Assembly (NCBI RefSeq): GCF_900016645.1
Contig: NZ_CDGJ01000111.1
Source of the DNA: Acididesulfobacillus acetoxydans
Lineage (GTDB): Bacteria > Bacillota > Desulfitobacteriia > Desulfitobacteriales > Desulfitobacteriaceae
Reading direction: 5' to 3' (one strand)
Length of the DNA: 37,908 nt
The position numbers and the translations under genes were made by a program. Below, one piece after another: positions 16,858-25,626 of the stretch (position 1 is its first letter; each line of letters begins with the position of its first letter). Below the pieces are notes generated by a model that was given only the letters and a program-made list of their open reading frames with translations, was not told the DNA's origin and did not search any database.

Positions 16858-17118
16858 CTACGCCAAAGGCGCAATCTTGTTCAAGGGTGCCAATGAGCGA
16901 GCGAGTTCCCAATTCTGCATTAACTCATCTCCATGGATCTCCGCCCACGCAAGAACCAATTTCAATTGTCGTTTCGGTAATCGGCCCTCTAAGACCCTGC
17001 CATTGAGAAAGTCGATCAGGGCCTGTTCCCCATTATACTCCGCGTGAAAATGTGGCGGAATATGGTCCCTCCAATTCATGGTAATTCGTATGCCAAAAAA
17101 CAAACTGATCTCAGGCAT
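16858..17118 (-). CDS. DUF4160 protein
   Basis: An 86-residue protein beginning MPEISLFFGIRITMNWRDHI, followed by PPHFHAEYNGEQALID, VLEGRLPKRQLKLVLAWAE and ENWEL-like text (QNWELARS): the full DUF4160 domain. ATG 17118 is preceded by AGGAGGGG; an in-frame start further upstream (17160) would add 14 residues not seen in the family. It is directly followed by DUF2442. The pair sits in a zone of gene remnants, as expected for a mobile two-gene module. Confidence 0.85.
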   Translation of the reverse strand: MPEISLFFGIRITMNWRDHIPPHFHAEYNGEQALIDFLNGRVLEGRLPKRQLKLVLAWAEIHGDELMQNWELARSLAPLNKIAPLA

Positions 17119-17238
17119 GATTCCCCTCCTCGACCCGGAAGAATATAGCGCTCGCTTCACTAACTTCGATATCCATATTGTACCACAGGCCTTAGAAGGG
17201 CATCAAGCCCCTAACTCCCCAGGCTGTGCTCACACCTT

Positions 17239-17691
17239 TGACAGTGGTTTCCTTTCAATCTTAGGTTGCGCGCAGACTGCTTCCAGGAAAGCGTGCGCTT
17301 CGGCGACGGCCATTACATCATCCCGATCCGTGGTGAAGAGTGGGGGACAAAAGTGGATACAAACGAGGACGGCACGTATAACACCATGGTAGGGGATACT
17401 ATTGATGTCACAACCATCCAAACCATAAATTTCGGAATAAAGGTTTATAACGCCACTTCCAGTGACCACATCAGGATTTTTACCAAAGCGGGGTGGGTTG
17501 ACCCCGGCAATCCGAACATCGGCGATACGAATTGGCTTCCGGCCGGCAGCGGCAACCCTTGGACCTATGTGTTCAGCAAGACCTTCACGGCCAATGAACA
17601 GACTTTTGTGCGTGTCGAGTTGAGGCAGTCTTGGTTAACAAACTACTCCATGGATGGGATGACCAATCCAATCTACATCAATATCCATTGA
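17239..17691 (+). pseudogene. C-terminal remnant, possibly of a CehA/McbA-like metallohydrolase
   Basis: An open frame without a convincing start or ribosome site runs from a stop at 17239 to 17691. Its end, TFVRVELRQSWLTNYSMDGM followed by TNPIYI, resembles the closing strand of CehA/McbA-family (PHP-type) metallohydrolases, in which the sequence 'VRVEVR ... ALTNPIYI' ends the protein. The part in front contains repeated beta-type sequence (ITVTTIQTI-like, IRIFTKAGW). The catalytic part is missing, so this is a tail left after a deletion. The family call is tentative. Confidence 0.45.
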
Positions 17692-17719
17692 GGAATGATT
17701 TATGTGAAAATAGATATCC

Positions 17720-18514
17720 ATGGCCAACAAAGCTTTGGTAGAACTGGAGGGAGAGAAAAACCTGTTGCAACCATTCTTCTACCGGAAAGGAAAACAGCTT
17801 AAGATAACAAAAACAGAGACGGTTAAAGAACACTATTATTTGCCCCGCCTGTCTTTTTACCTGGAAGACGGCACGGAGGTGACGGGGAGGATATATGCCG
17901 ACTTGCAGGAGAAAGGATTCGTTTATGAGTTTGCAAGTTCTGAAGCGGTAGATATTCGTCTGGCCTGCAGCATCGAATATGTTAACCTGCTGCGCTTCAA
18001 CTCCCATAACGTAGCGGTAGAGAAGACGATAAAAACAGATAAATGGCTGGGCAACCCTGTACTTGATATTGTCTCTCCCCAGGTTTGTTTAGCCTTGGCT
18101 TTTGGTGGCGATGCGGATTTCGATTTCAGCTACAGCGGGAAAAACCGGCTGCTCAACTTAACCATACCCTGCAAAAACAGAAACTGTTTTTATGTAAGCC
18201 TAAATTCTGATACAGACGGCGCTTCCACGACCCTGATCCATCTAAGGAGGAAAGGCTATCAAAGAATCTACGCTGAGTTTGCAGCCTGGATAACGCAAAA
18301 AACCATTTCCTATGCCAAAGACGGGGCACTGGAAAGGATTGTTAATGAAAACCTGTTTTTTAATTATTTCTTTGCTGTAGCCAAAGACATGGAGAGCGAC
18401 AGGTACCTGGCCTTAACCTCACGCAGCCCGCGCTACTACGTTTCCGGGGCCTTTTGGGAACGTGACAGCTTCTTGTGGTCATTTCCCGCCGTCAAGCTGG
18501 TGAACCCGAAGTGA
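17720..18514 (+). pseudogene. Six-hairpin glycosidase-like fragment, truncated at the C-terminus
   Basis: A 264-codon frame with a beta-rich N-terminal domain (about residues 1-180), then a helical start (IYAEFAAWITQKTISYAKDG...), ending in RYYVSGAFWERDSFLWSFPA. The W-x-R-D block resembles the start of an (alpha/alpha)6 glycosidase barrel, which normally needs about 300 more residues including the catalytic acids. The frame stops after PAVKLVNPK, and a nitrilase-like frame begins on the same four bases (GTGA, 18511-18514). No ribosome site precedes ATG 17720, so the true start may also be lost. It looks like a deletion junction. The family is uncertain. Confidence 0.45.
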
Positions 18515-19182
18515 ATCTAAAGGAAGGCATCCAACTGGCGGTTTTTTGGGCGGATGACCTTGCGGTGATCAGAGGCCGCAATTACGAGATGTTTATCAGC
18601 GAAGCGGCAGAATTTGCCATCAGGAACAATGTTTTTCTGGTACCGGGACTCTATATCAAAGAGGAGCATTTGTGTTTATGTGTTATGGACAACAAAGGAA
18701 ACCTTATCGGTGAACAGAAAGCGACACACCTTAACAGCGCATGGTTTGGGGATTTGCAGAGGAGTTCGGAGATCAGGCTAATTGACACTCCCTTCGCCAA
18801 ATTGTTCCTGTGTGTTGATATCGACATCTATAAGCCGGAAGTGCTGCGCATCGCCGCGCTGCTGGGAGCGGAAATCGTCGTCAGCAGCCAGTATATCGCC
18901 GAAGAGGATTTCAATGAAGCCATGATCCTTGCCGGTGCCTGGCAGCAGGCCCAGCAAAACTGTCTGTATGTCATCCATTCAACGAACATTACCGGCAACA
19001 TTATCGGCCCCTGCGCTGCTGTGCAGGATTTAAGCGGATTTATTACCAGAACGGAGACAAGAACTCCTTTGTATGCTGAACTTTCGGCGAAAAATAGGCA
19101 ACAAGCCTATACTGCCTTTCCGGTTTTCAAAGGTCTGAACTTGCAGTTATATCAAAATCACCTGAAAGAATTATGGGATTAA
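18511..19182 (+). pseudogene. Nitrilase-superfamily protein lacking its N-terminal part
   Basis: A 223-codon frame with the second and third members of the Glu-Lys-Cys triad: Lys in GEQKATHL and Cys in LFLCVDIDIYKPE, then the GAEIVVSSQY strand. The first strand and helix are missing: the frame opens inside the segment that aligns with the GAQLISFPEE region of the neighbouring intact nitrilase, and reads GIQLAVFWADD there, so the catalytic Glu is absent or replaced. GTG 18511 overlaps the glycosidase fragment stop, and there is no good ribosome site. Probably inactive, created by fusion of two gene pieces, although a coupled, catalytically dead protein is possible. Confidence 0.6.
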
Positions 19183-19196
19183 AAAGGGTGTGGACA

Positions 19197-20318
19197 ATGA
19201 AAAGCAAGTTTCTGCTTAAAATTCTGCAAAAGCATCTGGGCAAGAAAGGTGATGCGGCCAGAATCAGGAGCTATATCAGAAGTAAGAATATTGTCAACAG
19301 CGGGAACCTGAGTAGTGTAGACCCTAAGAAGATAGTAGTAGCGGTGGTCCAGGAAGAAATCGCCATAATGCAAAACTACAAGGAATATGTCGACATGATG
19401 TATGGGTTCACCAAAGAGGCGGCAGACAGAGGGGCCCAGCTCATAAGTTTTCCGGAAGAAAACGGTACTCTGGTCCTGGGAATGCTGCCTTTCATTAAAC
19501 TTATTTTAAAAATTATGCAAATCAACAAGGACAAAGCCGACGTCAAAAACACGCTGGAAAACAAGGCTGTAAGTAACACTGAAGCAGCTCACCAAAGCCG
19601 TCATGACGCTCAGAAAAAGAACACCGGGATCGATCCGGCTTATATCTTTTCTTTTCTGACACCTTTTATCAGCAGTGTATTTGAGACCACTTTCAGCGAA
19701 CTGGCAAGAAGCTTTGGTATCTATATCATGGCCGGGAGCGTGATCATCGAAGATAAGGGCAAATTGGTCAACAGGGCTTACCTGTTCGGGCCCGATGGCG
19801 AAGTTGTGGGTACCCAGGATAAAGCTCACCTGGTAGAACTGGAAATGGATCTGGGCCTCGCTGCCGCTGACAGACTGCAAGTTTTTGACACCAAGGTGGG
19901 CAAGGTTGCCTTTCCGGTCTGCATGGACGCCACCTATTTTGAGACCTTTAAAATCCTAAAACAGCAGGGGGCCCAAATAGTTATCATACCTATTGCCAAC
20001 ATGGAAGATTATAATTACTATCTCGCTTTACGCGGCATCTGGCCGAGAGTTCAAGAAAGCGCAGTATACGGTTTGAAGTCTTCCCTGGTGGGCGAGCTTT
20101 ACGGCATCAAATTTACCGGGAAGGCCGGGCTATTTGCCCCTTTGAGGCTTACCCCCGCCAGAGACGGGGTGATAGCTGAGGCAGCAAGTTTTGACCGGAG
20201 CGAATTAATTTGTGCGAGTATTAACCTGACATTGCTGGACTCCTATTCTGACCCGTATTTCAGCGATCAAAACCCGGAACTGTATAAGAAATATCTTCCT
20301 TATGTCTATGAGTTGTGA
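19197..20318 (+). CDS. Nitrilase-superfamily carbon-nitrogen hydrolase
   Basis: A 373-residue cytoplasmic C-N hydrolase. All three catalytic residues are visible: Glu87 in AQLISFPEEN, Lys209 in TQDKAHL and Cys242 in FPVCMDATYFE. An insert of about 60 residues, partly hydrophobic (MLPFIKLILKIMQ), lies between Glu and the next core helix, and the N-terminus has a basic helical extension; both make it longer than usual amidases (about 280). ATG 19197 follows AAGGG by 9 bases; an ATG at 19173 overlaps the upstream frame. It follows the damaged nitrilase directly, so the two probably arose from a paralogous pair. The substrate (nitrile, amide or carbamoyl) is unknown. Confidence 0.88.
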   Translation: MKSKFLLKILQKHLGKKGDAARIRSYIRSKNIVNSGNLSSVDPKKIVVAVVQEEIAIMQNYKEYVDMMYGFTKEAADRGAQLISFPEENGTLVLGMLPFIKLILKIMQINKDKADVKNTLENKAVSNTEAAHQSRHDAQKKNTGIDPAYIFSFLTPFISSVFETTFSELARSFGIYIMAGSVIIEDKGKLVNRAYLFGPDGEVVGTQDKAHLVELEMDLGLAAADRLQVFDTKVGKVAFPVCMDATYFETFKILKQQGAQIVIIPIANMEDYNYYLALRGIWPRVQESAVYGLKSSLVGELYGIKFTGKAGLFAPLRLTPARDGVIAEAASFDRSELICASINLTLLDSYSDPYFSDQNPELYKKYLPYVYEL

Positions 20319-20369
20319 AGAGAGATCAAAGGCGGAATAGAAGGTCCCATTGGCTGTGGCCCTTCTTCT

Positions 20370-21553
20370 CTATAACCCCTTTTCCAGCTCCAGCAGAGCA
20401 GCCTTCAGTGCTAATCCTCCCGCATAGCCCGTTAAATTTCCGTTTTTGCCAATTACCCTGTGGCAAGGAACGATAAAAGAAACCGGATTGTTATGTATGG
20501 CGCCGCCTACCGCCCGGGAACCCTGGGGTAAACCTACCGAAGTGGCAATATCCAGATAGCTGCGGGTCTCGCCAAAAGGAATACCGGTTAGAGCCTGCCA
20601 GACCTTTTGCTGAAATTCCGTCCCTGCAGATGCAACTGCGGCGAAAACTCCTGCAGCCCGCCTTGAAAGTACTCCCTCAGCTCCTTGCGTATCTGCTGAT
20701 TAGGGCGGAAAGCCCGAACCAGCCAATACCCCGGAAAATGCCGCCGCACCCAAGTGCGAAGTCTCTCTTCTTCCTCTCCTCTGTCTCCAGGACTGACCCA
20801 GCACAAGCCCTGTCCCGAGCTGGCTACCGTCACGTTGGTCTCGACCCTACCCATGTCGATCCCTTGACTGCAGAAGCAAACAGAATCTGGCTGCAGCCAG
20901 GTGCGCACCGGGGCGCATCTCAGCCCTCCTTCCTGATAAAGCGTCACAGGTGTCTTATCCCCAGCCAGGCGTTCTGTAACCTCCTGGGGAAGCTTCCAGC
21001 CTTCGCCTGCCGGACCGGCCTTTGGCACGAAATGGTAGAGCAAGGCTGCCAAGGTCCGCGTCTCCGCCTGCTCTGCCCCTAAGAATGGCCTCACCCGCTC
21101 TTCCAGAGGAAACACCCATTCTGGGGCATTAAGGCTCACTTGCAGTAAGCCCCACAGAACCCCATTACGCAGGCTGGGGTCATCCAACAAATCGGATAGC
21201 ATCCAATGAAAATGCCCATACGTTTCCGGACAGTTCGCCATGATACTGCCGATAGCCTGCCCGGCATTCCAGGCTGTACCCCCGGACTCTTCATTCAGCA
21301 GCCAGAAATAGCGCTTCACCAGCTCAGACGCATATCCTGGTTTTTCTTGTTCAAGCCATTTAGCCACGCGGCCCAATCCTTCAACCGCCCGCCAGAAAAG
21401 CAGTCCCTCCGCGGCGATCACCCGGCTCTGCAGCTGCCTAATCACCTGTCTGTCATGAGTTGCCCAGGATCCCAAGCGTTGCCAATCTGCTTTCAAAAGG
21501 ATTTGATCCAATTCGTCCTTCCCAGGAATCCCTTGTTCCCTATTTTTTGCCAT
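20370..21553 (-). pseudogene. HEAT-like (DVU0298-type) domain fused to O6-alkylguanine-DNA alkyltransferase, frameshifted
   Basis: From ATG 21553 (after GAAAGAGG) the frame encodes about 180 residues of helical repeats similar to DVU0298-type proteins (LKADWQRLGSWATHDRQVIR, AWNAGQAIGSIMANCPE, DPSLRNGVLWGLLQV). It continues without a stop into the N-domain of Ogt/MGMT (LREYFQGGLQEFSPQLHLQG). Near 20622-20624 (three C on the plus strand) one base is missing: the reading frame must shift to continue with TEFQQKVWQALTGIPFGETRS and the active-site VPCHRVIGKNGNLTGYAGGL, ending at 20370. Without the shift translation stops at 20588 and the repair Cys is lost. Either a true mutation or a sequence error. 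Confidence 0.8.
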
Positions 21554-21635
21554 TACAGTTGCCTCTTTCTCCAGTTTATCCCTACCCGTGGATAGACCAG
21601 GAGAATTTTCATAGGACCACCTTCCTTTGGACGAC

Positions 21636-21664
21636 ATTTTATCCTTATTATGTGATAAATGCAA
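21636..21664 (-). promoter_or_regulatory. Sigma-A promoter of the HEAT/MGMT gene
   Basis: On the minus strand TTGCAT (21659-21664) and TAAAAT (21636-21641) are separated by exactly 17 bases. This places the start of transcription near 21629, about 75 bases before ATG 21553. A 14-bp perfect palindrome, GCCGAATATTCGGC (21713-21726), lies about 50 bases upstream of the -35 and could be a regulator site. Confidence 0.65.
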
Positions 21665-21806
21665 GGGGGTATACGGATTCTTCTTTACTTGATTTTCGCA
21701 GGTCTGAAATCGGCCGAATATTCGGCATGATCGCCTCACCTCAGGTAACATTATTTTCCGCCCCCTGCCCAGCCGCCCTGCCCAGTGAAAATGTAAGAAG
21801 TGGTAT

Positions 21807-23378
21807 TCACAAGCGGGTAAGGTCGTTGTCTCCTCTGAGTTCGTACATGCGGTATTGAAGCGCTTCCGCCAGATGCCCGGCCGAAATGTCGGCCGCGGCT
21901 TCCAGGTCAGCGACGCTTCTGGCCACCCGCAAGATCCGGTCATAAGCCCGGGCGCTCAGCCGGTGGAGCCGAAAGGCACGTTGCAGCAGTTCTTCGGCTC
22001 CTTGGTCCAGTCGGCATAGCCGTTGGGTTTCTTGGGCCGTCATCTGGGCGTTGGTGCGCCCTTCACCCAAGCGCTCCCATTGGAGTTCCCGGGCCCGGAT
22101 GACCCTCTGCCGAACGGCCTGCGAACCCTCCCCTCCGGTTTCTTGTTTCAGTTCCGCCAAGCTCAGACGGGGGACTTCCACCTGCAAATCGAAACGATCC
22201 AACAGCGGCCCGGAGATTCTCGCCCGGTAGCGCTGGATTTGCAAGGGCGTGCAAGAGCATGTCCTTCCAGGATCACCCAAAAATCCACACGGACACGGAT
22301 TCATTGAGGCCACCAGGCTGAGATCCGCGGGATAATCCGTGCTTCCTTTCTGACGTGTCACGGTGATGCAGCGGTCTTCCAGTGGTTGTCTCAAGGCTTC
22401 GAGCACGGTTCGCGGGAATTCGGGCAATTCATCCAAAAAGAGAACGCCGTGGTTGGCCAAACTGATTTCCCCGGGCCGTACTTCCTTCCCTCCCCCCAGA
22501 ATACCGGATAAGCTGGCGCTGTGATGCGGATGGCGGAAGGGGCGCTCGCTGACGAGTTTCCCATTGGCCGGCAGCATCCGGGCCACACTGTAGAGCTGGG
22601 TCACCTCCATGCTCTCCGGTCCGCTCAGAGGCGGAAGGATGCCGGGATAGGCCTTGGCTAAGAGTGTCTTGCCGGAGCCCGGCGGACCGACGAGAAGGAC
22701 GTTGTGCCCCCCTGCAGCCGCGATTTCCAAAGCTCTTTTGGCCTGCCGCTGCCCTTTGATATCCGCCCAGTCAACACTCTGAGCACCTTCAGCCGCCGGG
22801 TGGACGTCCTCCTGGAGCGTAACCTCATCCAGAAAGCCACAGCCTTGCGCGAGCGCGTTGCCCAGCTGGGAGAGCGTTTCGGCCGAGGCACTGGTTACAG
22901 CCGAAACTAAACGGGCCTCTGCCAAGTTCCCCGGCGGGACGATGAGACTCAGCCGATAGCCCGATATTTGCCCTCCAGGCACCTCTGTTTGGGTCAACGC
23001 GGCGGCCATGGTCAAAATACCCGGCACACTGCGTAACATTCCTTCCAAGGACAGTTCCCCGACAAAAACGTAGGGCGCGAGCAAAGACACTTCAATCTGC
23101 CCGGTAGCCGCGAGTATTCCCATGGCGATCGGCAGATCAAAGCCCGACCCCTCCTTGCGCAAATCGGCCGGAGCCAGATTGACGGTGACACGCTGGAGCG
23201 GAAACTCATAACCCGAGTTACGCAGGGATGAACGCACGCGATCCCTCGCTTCCCGAACAGCAGCGGCCGGGAGGCCGACCACGTCGAAATTTGGCAAACC
23301 GTTGGACACATCGACTTCCACCCGAATCAAGTGTGCCTGCAGGCCGGTCAAGGCCATCCCCCAGACAGAAGCAAACAA
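21807..23378 (-). CDS. comM: YifB/ComM family Mg-chelatase-like AAA+ ATPase
   Basis: A 523-residue protein with three parts. The N-terminal Lon-protease-like fold has NGLPNFDVVGLPAAAVREAR and RVTVNLAPADLRKEGSGFDL. The AAA+ core has Walker A GPPGSGKT (231-238) and Walker B VLFLDE (312-317), and an inserted CPCG...C-S-C zinc-like motif (MNPCPCGFLGDPGRTCSC). A C-terminal Mg-chelatase domain follows (SARAYDRILRVARSVADL). ComM is a branch-migration helicase that widens recombination tracts in natural transformation. The start is TTG 23378, 8 bases after GGGGAGG. It lies downstream of the histidine kinase on the same strand with a 127-base gap. In related bacteria it usually sits beside YraN; here a two-component system lies between. 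Confidence 0.93.
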   Translation of the reverse strand: MFASVWGMALTGLQAHLIRVEVDVSNGLPNFDVVGLPAAAVREARDRVRSSLRNSGYEFPLQRVTVNLAPADLRKEGSGFDLPIAMGILAATGQIEVSLLAPYVFVGELSLEGMLRSVPGILTMAAALTQTEVPGGQISGYRLSLIVPPGNLAEARLVSAVTSASAETLSQLGNALAQGCGFLDEVTLQEDVHPAAEGAQSVDWADIKGQRQAKRALEIAAAGGHNVLLVGPPGSGKTLLAKAYPGILPPLSGPESMEVTQLYSVARMLPANGKLVSERPFRHPHHSASLSGILGGGKEVRPGEISLANHGVLFLDELPEFPRTVLEALRQPLEDRCITVTRQKGSTDYPADLSLVASMNPCPCGFLGDPGRTCSCTPLQIQRYRARISGPLLDRFDLQVEVPRLSLAELKQETGGEGSQAVRQRVIRARELQWERLGEGRTNAQMTAQETQRLCRLDQGAEELLQRAFRLHRLSARAYDRILRVARSVADLEAAADISAGHLAEALQYRMYELRGDNDLTRL

Positions 23379-23505
23379 TTACCATTCCTCCCCTTTGAAG
23401 GAGAGAATTCGACTTCCAGTTCCGGTAATCCTGCCCAATTTTACTGTGCTCTGCCTTTTTCTTTGCCAGCTCGGATGTGCGCCCTCTGCCAAAAGCTCCG
23501 GAAAG

Positions 23506-25626
23506 TCATTTGTGGCTCCTGTCTCCTCGTTTGGGGATCTCCACCCAAAACGTGCTGCCAACCCCCAGCTGACTCTCGACCCAAACTCTCCCCTCATGAG
23601 CCTCCACGATTTGTTTTACGATCGCCAAGCCCAGCCCCATGCCCCCGTCTTTGCGGGAACGAGCCTTATCGACACGGTAGAACCGTTCGAAAATGTGAGC
23701 CAGGGCTTCCGGGGGTATCCCCTCTCCCTCGTCCTTCACCCAAAATCTGACCGACCCTGAGAAAACTTCTACTCCCACCTCAACCGTCTTGCCTCTTCCG
23801 GTGTGACGGAGCGCATTGTCCAGGAGATTGATAAAGACCTGGAGCAGTCTGTCCCGGTCCGCGGCAATTTCGCCCGTCGCCGGTAGAATGTAAAGTCGTA
23901 CGCCCAAATCATGCGCCTTGCCTTGAAAACGCGGGACCAGCTCCTGCATGAACTCTTTGAGCCGCAGGATAGAGAACTGCAGAGCCTGCTCCCGCTCCAA
24001 CCGGCTAATGTCCTGCAGTCTGTGAACCAGTCTGGCCAGGCGCTTACTCTCATCCAAAACAAGACCGATATTCTCTGCTTCTTCCGCTTTGGGAATAACT
24101 CCGTCTTGAATCGCTTCCAGATAGCCCTGGATCAGGTGCAACGGTGTGCGCAGCTCATGGGTAACACTGGCCAGAAATTCGCGCCGCTCTTTCTCCGCCC
24201 GCATAGAGGCACTCACGTCCCGCAGGACAATCACATGTCCGCGAATTCCCCCGCTTTCCGCCAACGAGGCCATTCCCACCTGCAATACTTGCCGGCCCAG
24301 CGCCAGGGTCGGCAAAGGCATGTCACGAATACCGGATGAACCACCCGCGGCGCGGCTCACTCCCGCCCCGTCCTCTGATTCCGGCTCGGCAGGAAAGTTT
24401 TGCCGGCCGCTGCCCTCGGTTTCCGTCGACTCACGGTCCGGCTCCGTCGGGGCCAGAACTTCCCGCTCGCCGCTTCTCCGCGCTTCTGCCGGCTCACCGG
24501 CCGGCTCCGTTCGAGTCGGAGCGTTCTGCGCTTTCGTAAATTCCCCGTCGTCAGGTACGCCCGCTTTTATCGCCGCTTTCGCCGGCTCCGGAACACTTTC
24601 GCCTGCCGGCAGGTCCGTCGTCGGCCCGGCGACCTCTCGTTTTTCCGCTATAAGCCCGCGCAAAAATTCCAGAATGAGTTCCCGGCGTCCTCCTCCTCCT
24701 TCCTCCCCGTCATCTTGCCATAGCTGCTTGGCCGGATCATTGGCATAAAGCAACTCGCCATCGCTTCCCAGCATAATCACGGCGTCACTGATTCCCCTCA
24801 CAATCCCTTCCAAGAGGCTTTTTTCTTGGGAAAGCCAAGTGACATGATCGTTCAGGCTCCGGCTCATCGAATTTAAAGCTGAAGCCAGCTCTCCCATCTC
24901 ATCCCGCCCGGATATTCCTTTGATCGGTTCAAAATCCCCCTGGGCCATGCGACTGGCCGCCTTCTGCATCAGAGCCAGAGGCCGGGTCATTTGCCTGGCT
25001 AAGAACAGGCTGACCAAAGTGGCCAGGGCCACCGCCAGCAAGGAAGCGTAAAGGATTAAGCGCCGGAACGTATCAATACTCTGCTGGACTGGGACCGGTG
25101 AGCTTCCGAGCAAAACCACGCCTGTGACCGGCTTGTGTCCGATCGGGGCCGCGGCAATCAACATGGCCGGTCCGTTGCCGTTGACTGGCAGCGCCTTAAT
25201 GGAGAGTGTATTTCCGGCCAAAACCTCCAGCAGGTTGTCTGTACTGAAAAAGTCCGTCGGCTTTAAGGTCCGCCCCCACATTAAACCGCCGTCCCAACCC
25301 GTCCCTGCGGGTACCCCCGACGGATAAATCGTGCCCATGACCGCTAGTGTTGCACCCGAAGCATTAAGGAGTACTAATTGAGTGCCATCCGCCAGCTTTG
25401 TGCCCTGAATGGCCCTGAAGCGCTCATTCCAGCTCTGTAGCGGAGCTAACTCACTGGCCGTGGCAGTCGCTTGTGCCTTCAGTGCCGCCAACTGCTGCTG
25501 AAAGTAGAACCCCGTAAATAGCCAAGTGATCGTAAGACCCAGCCCTCCCAACACTGTCAGAATGAGCAGTGTCATCGCCAACCACAGCTTGATGGAAATA
25601 CTTAATGGATGGTTGAACTTGAACAT
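23506..25626 (-). CDS. Sensor histidine kinase (HAMP-PAS-HisKA-HATPase)
   Basis: A 706-residue membrane kinase. TM1 (about 13-39) and TM2 (about 189-210) flank an extracellular sensor of about 150 residues. HAMP (about 211-262) and a PAS-like part (about 270-330) follow. An insert of about 100 residues (331-433) is rich in Glu, Pro, Ala, Gly and Arg and looks disordered; the PAS fold then resumes (LALGRQVLQVGMASL...GHVIVLRDVS). The phospho-accepting His490 lies in SVTHELRTPLHLI. The ATPase part has INLLDNALRHT, DEGEGIPPE and GMGLGLAIVKQIVEAH. ATG 25626 follows AGAGGAG. The matching OmpR-type regulator is upstream, but 700 bases of repeat-rich DNA separate them. The signal is unknown; a cell-envelope stress role is common for this type. 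Confidence 0.93.
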   Translation of the reverse strand: MFKFNHPLSISIKLWLAMTLLILTVLGGLGLTITWLFTGFYFQQQLAALKAQATATASELAPLQSWNERFRAIQGTKLADGTQLVLLNASGATLAVMGTIYPSGVPAGTGWDGGLMWGRTLKPTDFFSTDNLLEVLAGNTLSIKALPVNGNGPAMLIAAAPIGHKPVTGVVLLGSSPVPVQQSIDTFRRLILYASLLAVALATLVSLFLARQMTRPLALMQKAASRMAQGDFEPIKGISGRDEMGELASALNSMSRSLNDHVTWLSQEKSLLEGIVRGISDAVIMLGSDGELLYANDPAKQLWQDDGEEGGGGRRELILEFLRGLIAEKREVAGPTTDLPAGESVPEPAKAAIKAGVPDDGEFTKAQNAPTRTEPAGEPAEARRSGEREVLAPTEPDRESTETEGSGRQNFPAEPESEDGAGVSRAAGGSSGIRDMPLPTLALGRQVLQVGMASLAESGGIRGHVIVLRDVSASMRAEKERREFLASVTHELRTPLHLIQGYLEAIQDGVIPKAEEAENIGLVLDESKRLARLVHRLQDISRLEREQALQFSILRLKEFMQELVPRFQGKAHDLGVRLYILPATGEIAADRDRLLQVFINLLDNALRHTGRGKTVEVGVEVFSGSVRFWVKDEGEGIPPEALAHIFERFYRVDKARSRKDGGMGLGLAIVKQIVEAHEGRVWVESQLGVGSTFWVEIPKRGDRSHK

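Noticed and set aside
16858..17160. Longer DUF4160 start at 17160
   Set aside because: It adds 14 residues not seen in the family and lacks a ribosome site; ATG 17118 follows AGGAGGGG.
20327..20366. Possible terminator stem between the nitrilase and MGMT ends
   Set aside because: AGAAGG/CCTTCT pairs by only six bases plus two past a mismatch, and no proper T-run follows on either strand.
21554..21943. Upstream extension of the HEAT/MGMT frame to 21943
   Set aside because: It overlaps the end of the comM gene in another frame, crosses the promoter at 21636-21664 and has no ribosome site; ATG 21553 is better.
24146..24748. 200-codon plus-strand frame inside the histidine kinase gene
   Set aside because: Ser/Pro/Arg-rich antisense shadow of the GC-rich insert in the kinase gene.
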